A stretch of DNA of 5,599 nucleotides. Origin: Bacteroidales bacterium UBA4179. GTDB lineage: Bacteria; Bacteroidota; Bacteroidia; Bacteroidales; Dysgonomonadaceae. Below are positions 5,293 to 5,599 of this stretch, piece after piece (position 1 is the first letter of the stretch; each line of letters starts with the position of its first letter). The stretch is from assembly GCA_002381125.1 (NCBI GenBank), contig DFUT01000046.1, positions 1-5,599 of the forward strand, written 5' to 3'. Made by a program: the position numbers and the translations under genes. The notes under the pieces were generated by a model. The model was not told where the DNA came from and ran no database searches. It saw nothing but the letters and a program-made list of their open reading frames with translations.

Positions 5293-5599
5293 ATGAAACG
5301 ATTTCGTACACTTCTGATTTTATGGATTGCTTTTGGCTTAATGCTTTCGGCTCAACACAAAAAAGACACTGCACCATATACTTTTCTGCTCACGGGTGCC
5401 TCGTTTGCTTCGCCTGTAAATGGGTGGTTTGAAGTTGGTTGCGATTTACTGGGTGCAATACCCCTTAACCGTGCGATAGGAGGGGAGGCAATTGCAAATA
5501 CTGCCAACCGCATGATCAACGGTACACTATATAGCGAAGACGAATTCGAAAATATAGATGCCTTAGTGATTATGCAGGTTGGACTTGCAAACTTATTTG
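5293..5599 (+). CDS. secreted SGNH-hydrolase-like protein, DUF5040 type (3' end missing)
   Basis: The first 102 codons of a + strand gene cut by the window edge. Residues 1-20 (MKRFRTLLILWIAFGLMLSA) form a signal peptide, with likely cleavage after LSA and before Q21. The mature start TFLLTGASFASPVNGWFEVG fits block I of the SGNH/GDSL fold, with S37 in GASF as the expected nucleophile; AIGGEAIANTANRM (61-74) fits block II with its conserved Gly. This pattern matches a Bacteroidales family that I recall as DUF5040; its substrate is not known. The Asp-x-x-His pair expected near the C-terminus is outside the window, so activity cannot be judged. The 126-base gap after the lipoprotein gene holds no clear terminator or TAnnTTTG promoter, so co-transcription is possible. 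Confidence 0.75.
   Translation, partial: MKRFRTLLILWIAFGLMLSAQHKKDTAPYTFLLTGASFASPVNGWFEVGCDLLGAIPLNRAIGGEAIANTANRMINGTLYSEDEFENIDALVIMQVGLANLF

Overview
This window most likely comes from a Bacteroidales chromosome (phylum Bacteroidota). The signs are Bacteroidota-type promoters (TTG, then TAnnTTTG), an A/T-rich genome without strong Shine-Dalgarno sites, an IS30-type transposase remnant of the KKYNRLTSEQRYAIYLGLK kind, a lipoprotein with a BIG_2-like domain, and a DUF5040-like SGNH protein. All intact genes lie on the + strand.

Layout. Positions 1-818 hold no intact gene. An 11-bp minisatellite (about 66-186) abuts a heavily deleted IS30-family transposase on the minus strand (565 down to about 206). 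A nested hairpin lies directly upstream of the old transposase start (567-627), followed by further hairpins (642-713). A Bacteroidota promoter at 746-774, overlapped by a 15-bp palindrome, then leads into a three-gene operon: mtaB (819-2159), a LpxL/HtrB-type lipid A acyltransferase (2150-3070) and a family 2 glycosyltransferase (3067-4095). Both junctions contain an ATGA stop/start overlap, so translation is probably coupled. Next come a separate promoter with a 22-bp perfect palindrome, a 55-residue ferredoxin with two [4Fe-4S] motifs (4222-4389) and a clear rho-independent terminator (4407-4443). The window ends with a predicted lipoprotein (4501-5166) and the start of a secreted SGNH-like protein (5293 to the edge).

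How the genes fit together. The operon joins a tRNA-modification enzyme (2-methylthiolation of t6A37) to two envelope enzymes, one acylating lipid A and one transferring a sugar. The link is probably shared expression rather than a shared pathway, although MtaB is an iron-sulfur radical SAM enzyme and the ferredoxin downstream could be one of several electron donors in the cell; that link is speculation. I see no defence system, CRISPR array, RNA gene or clearly new multi-gene system. The least ordinary parts are the 11-bp array joined to the dissected IS30 copy, and the palindromes placed on the -33 elements of both recognisable promoters.
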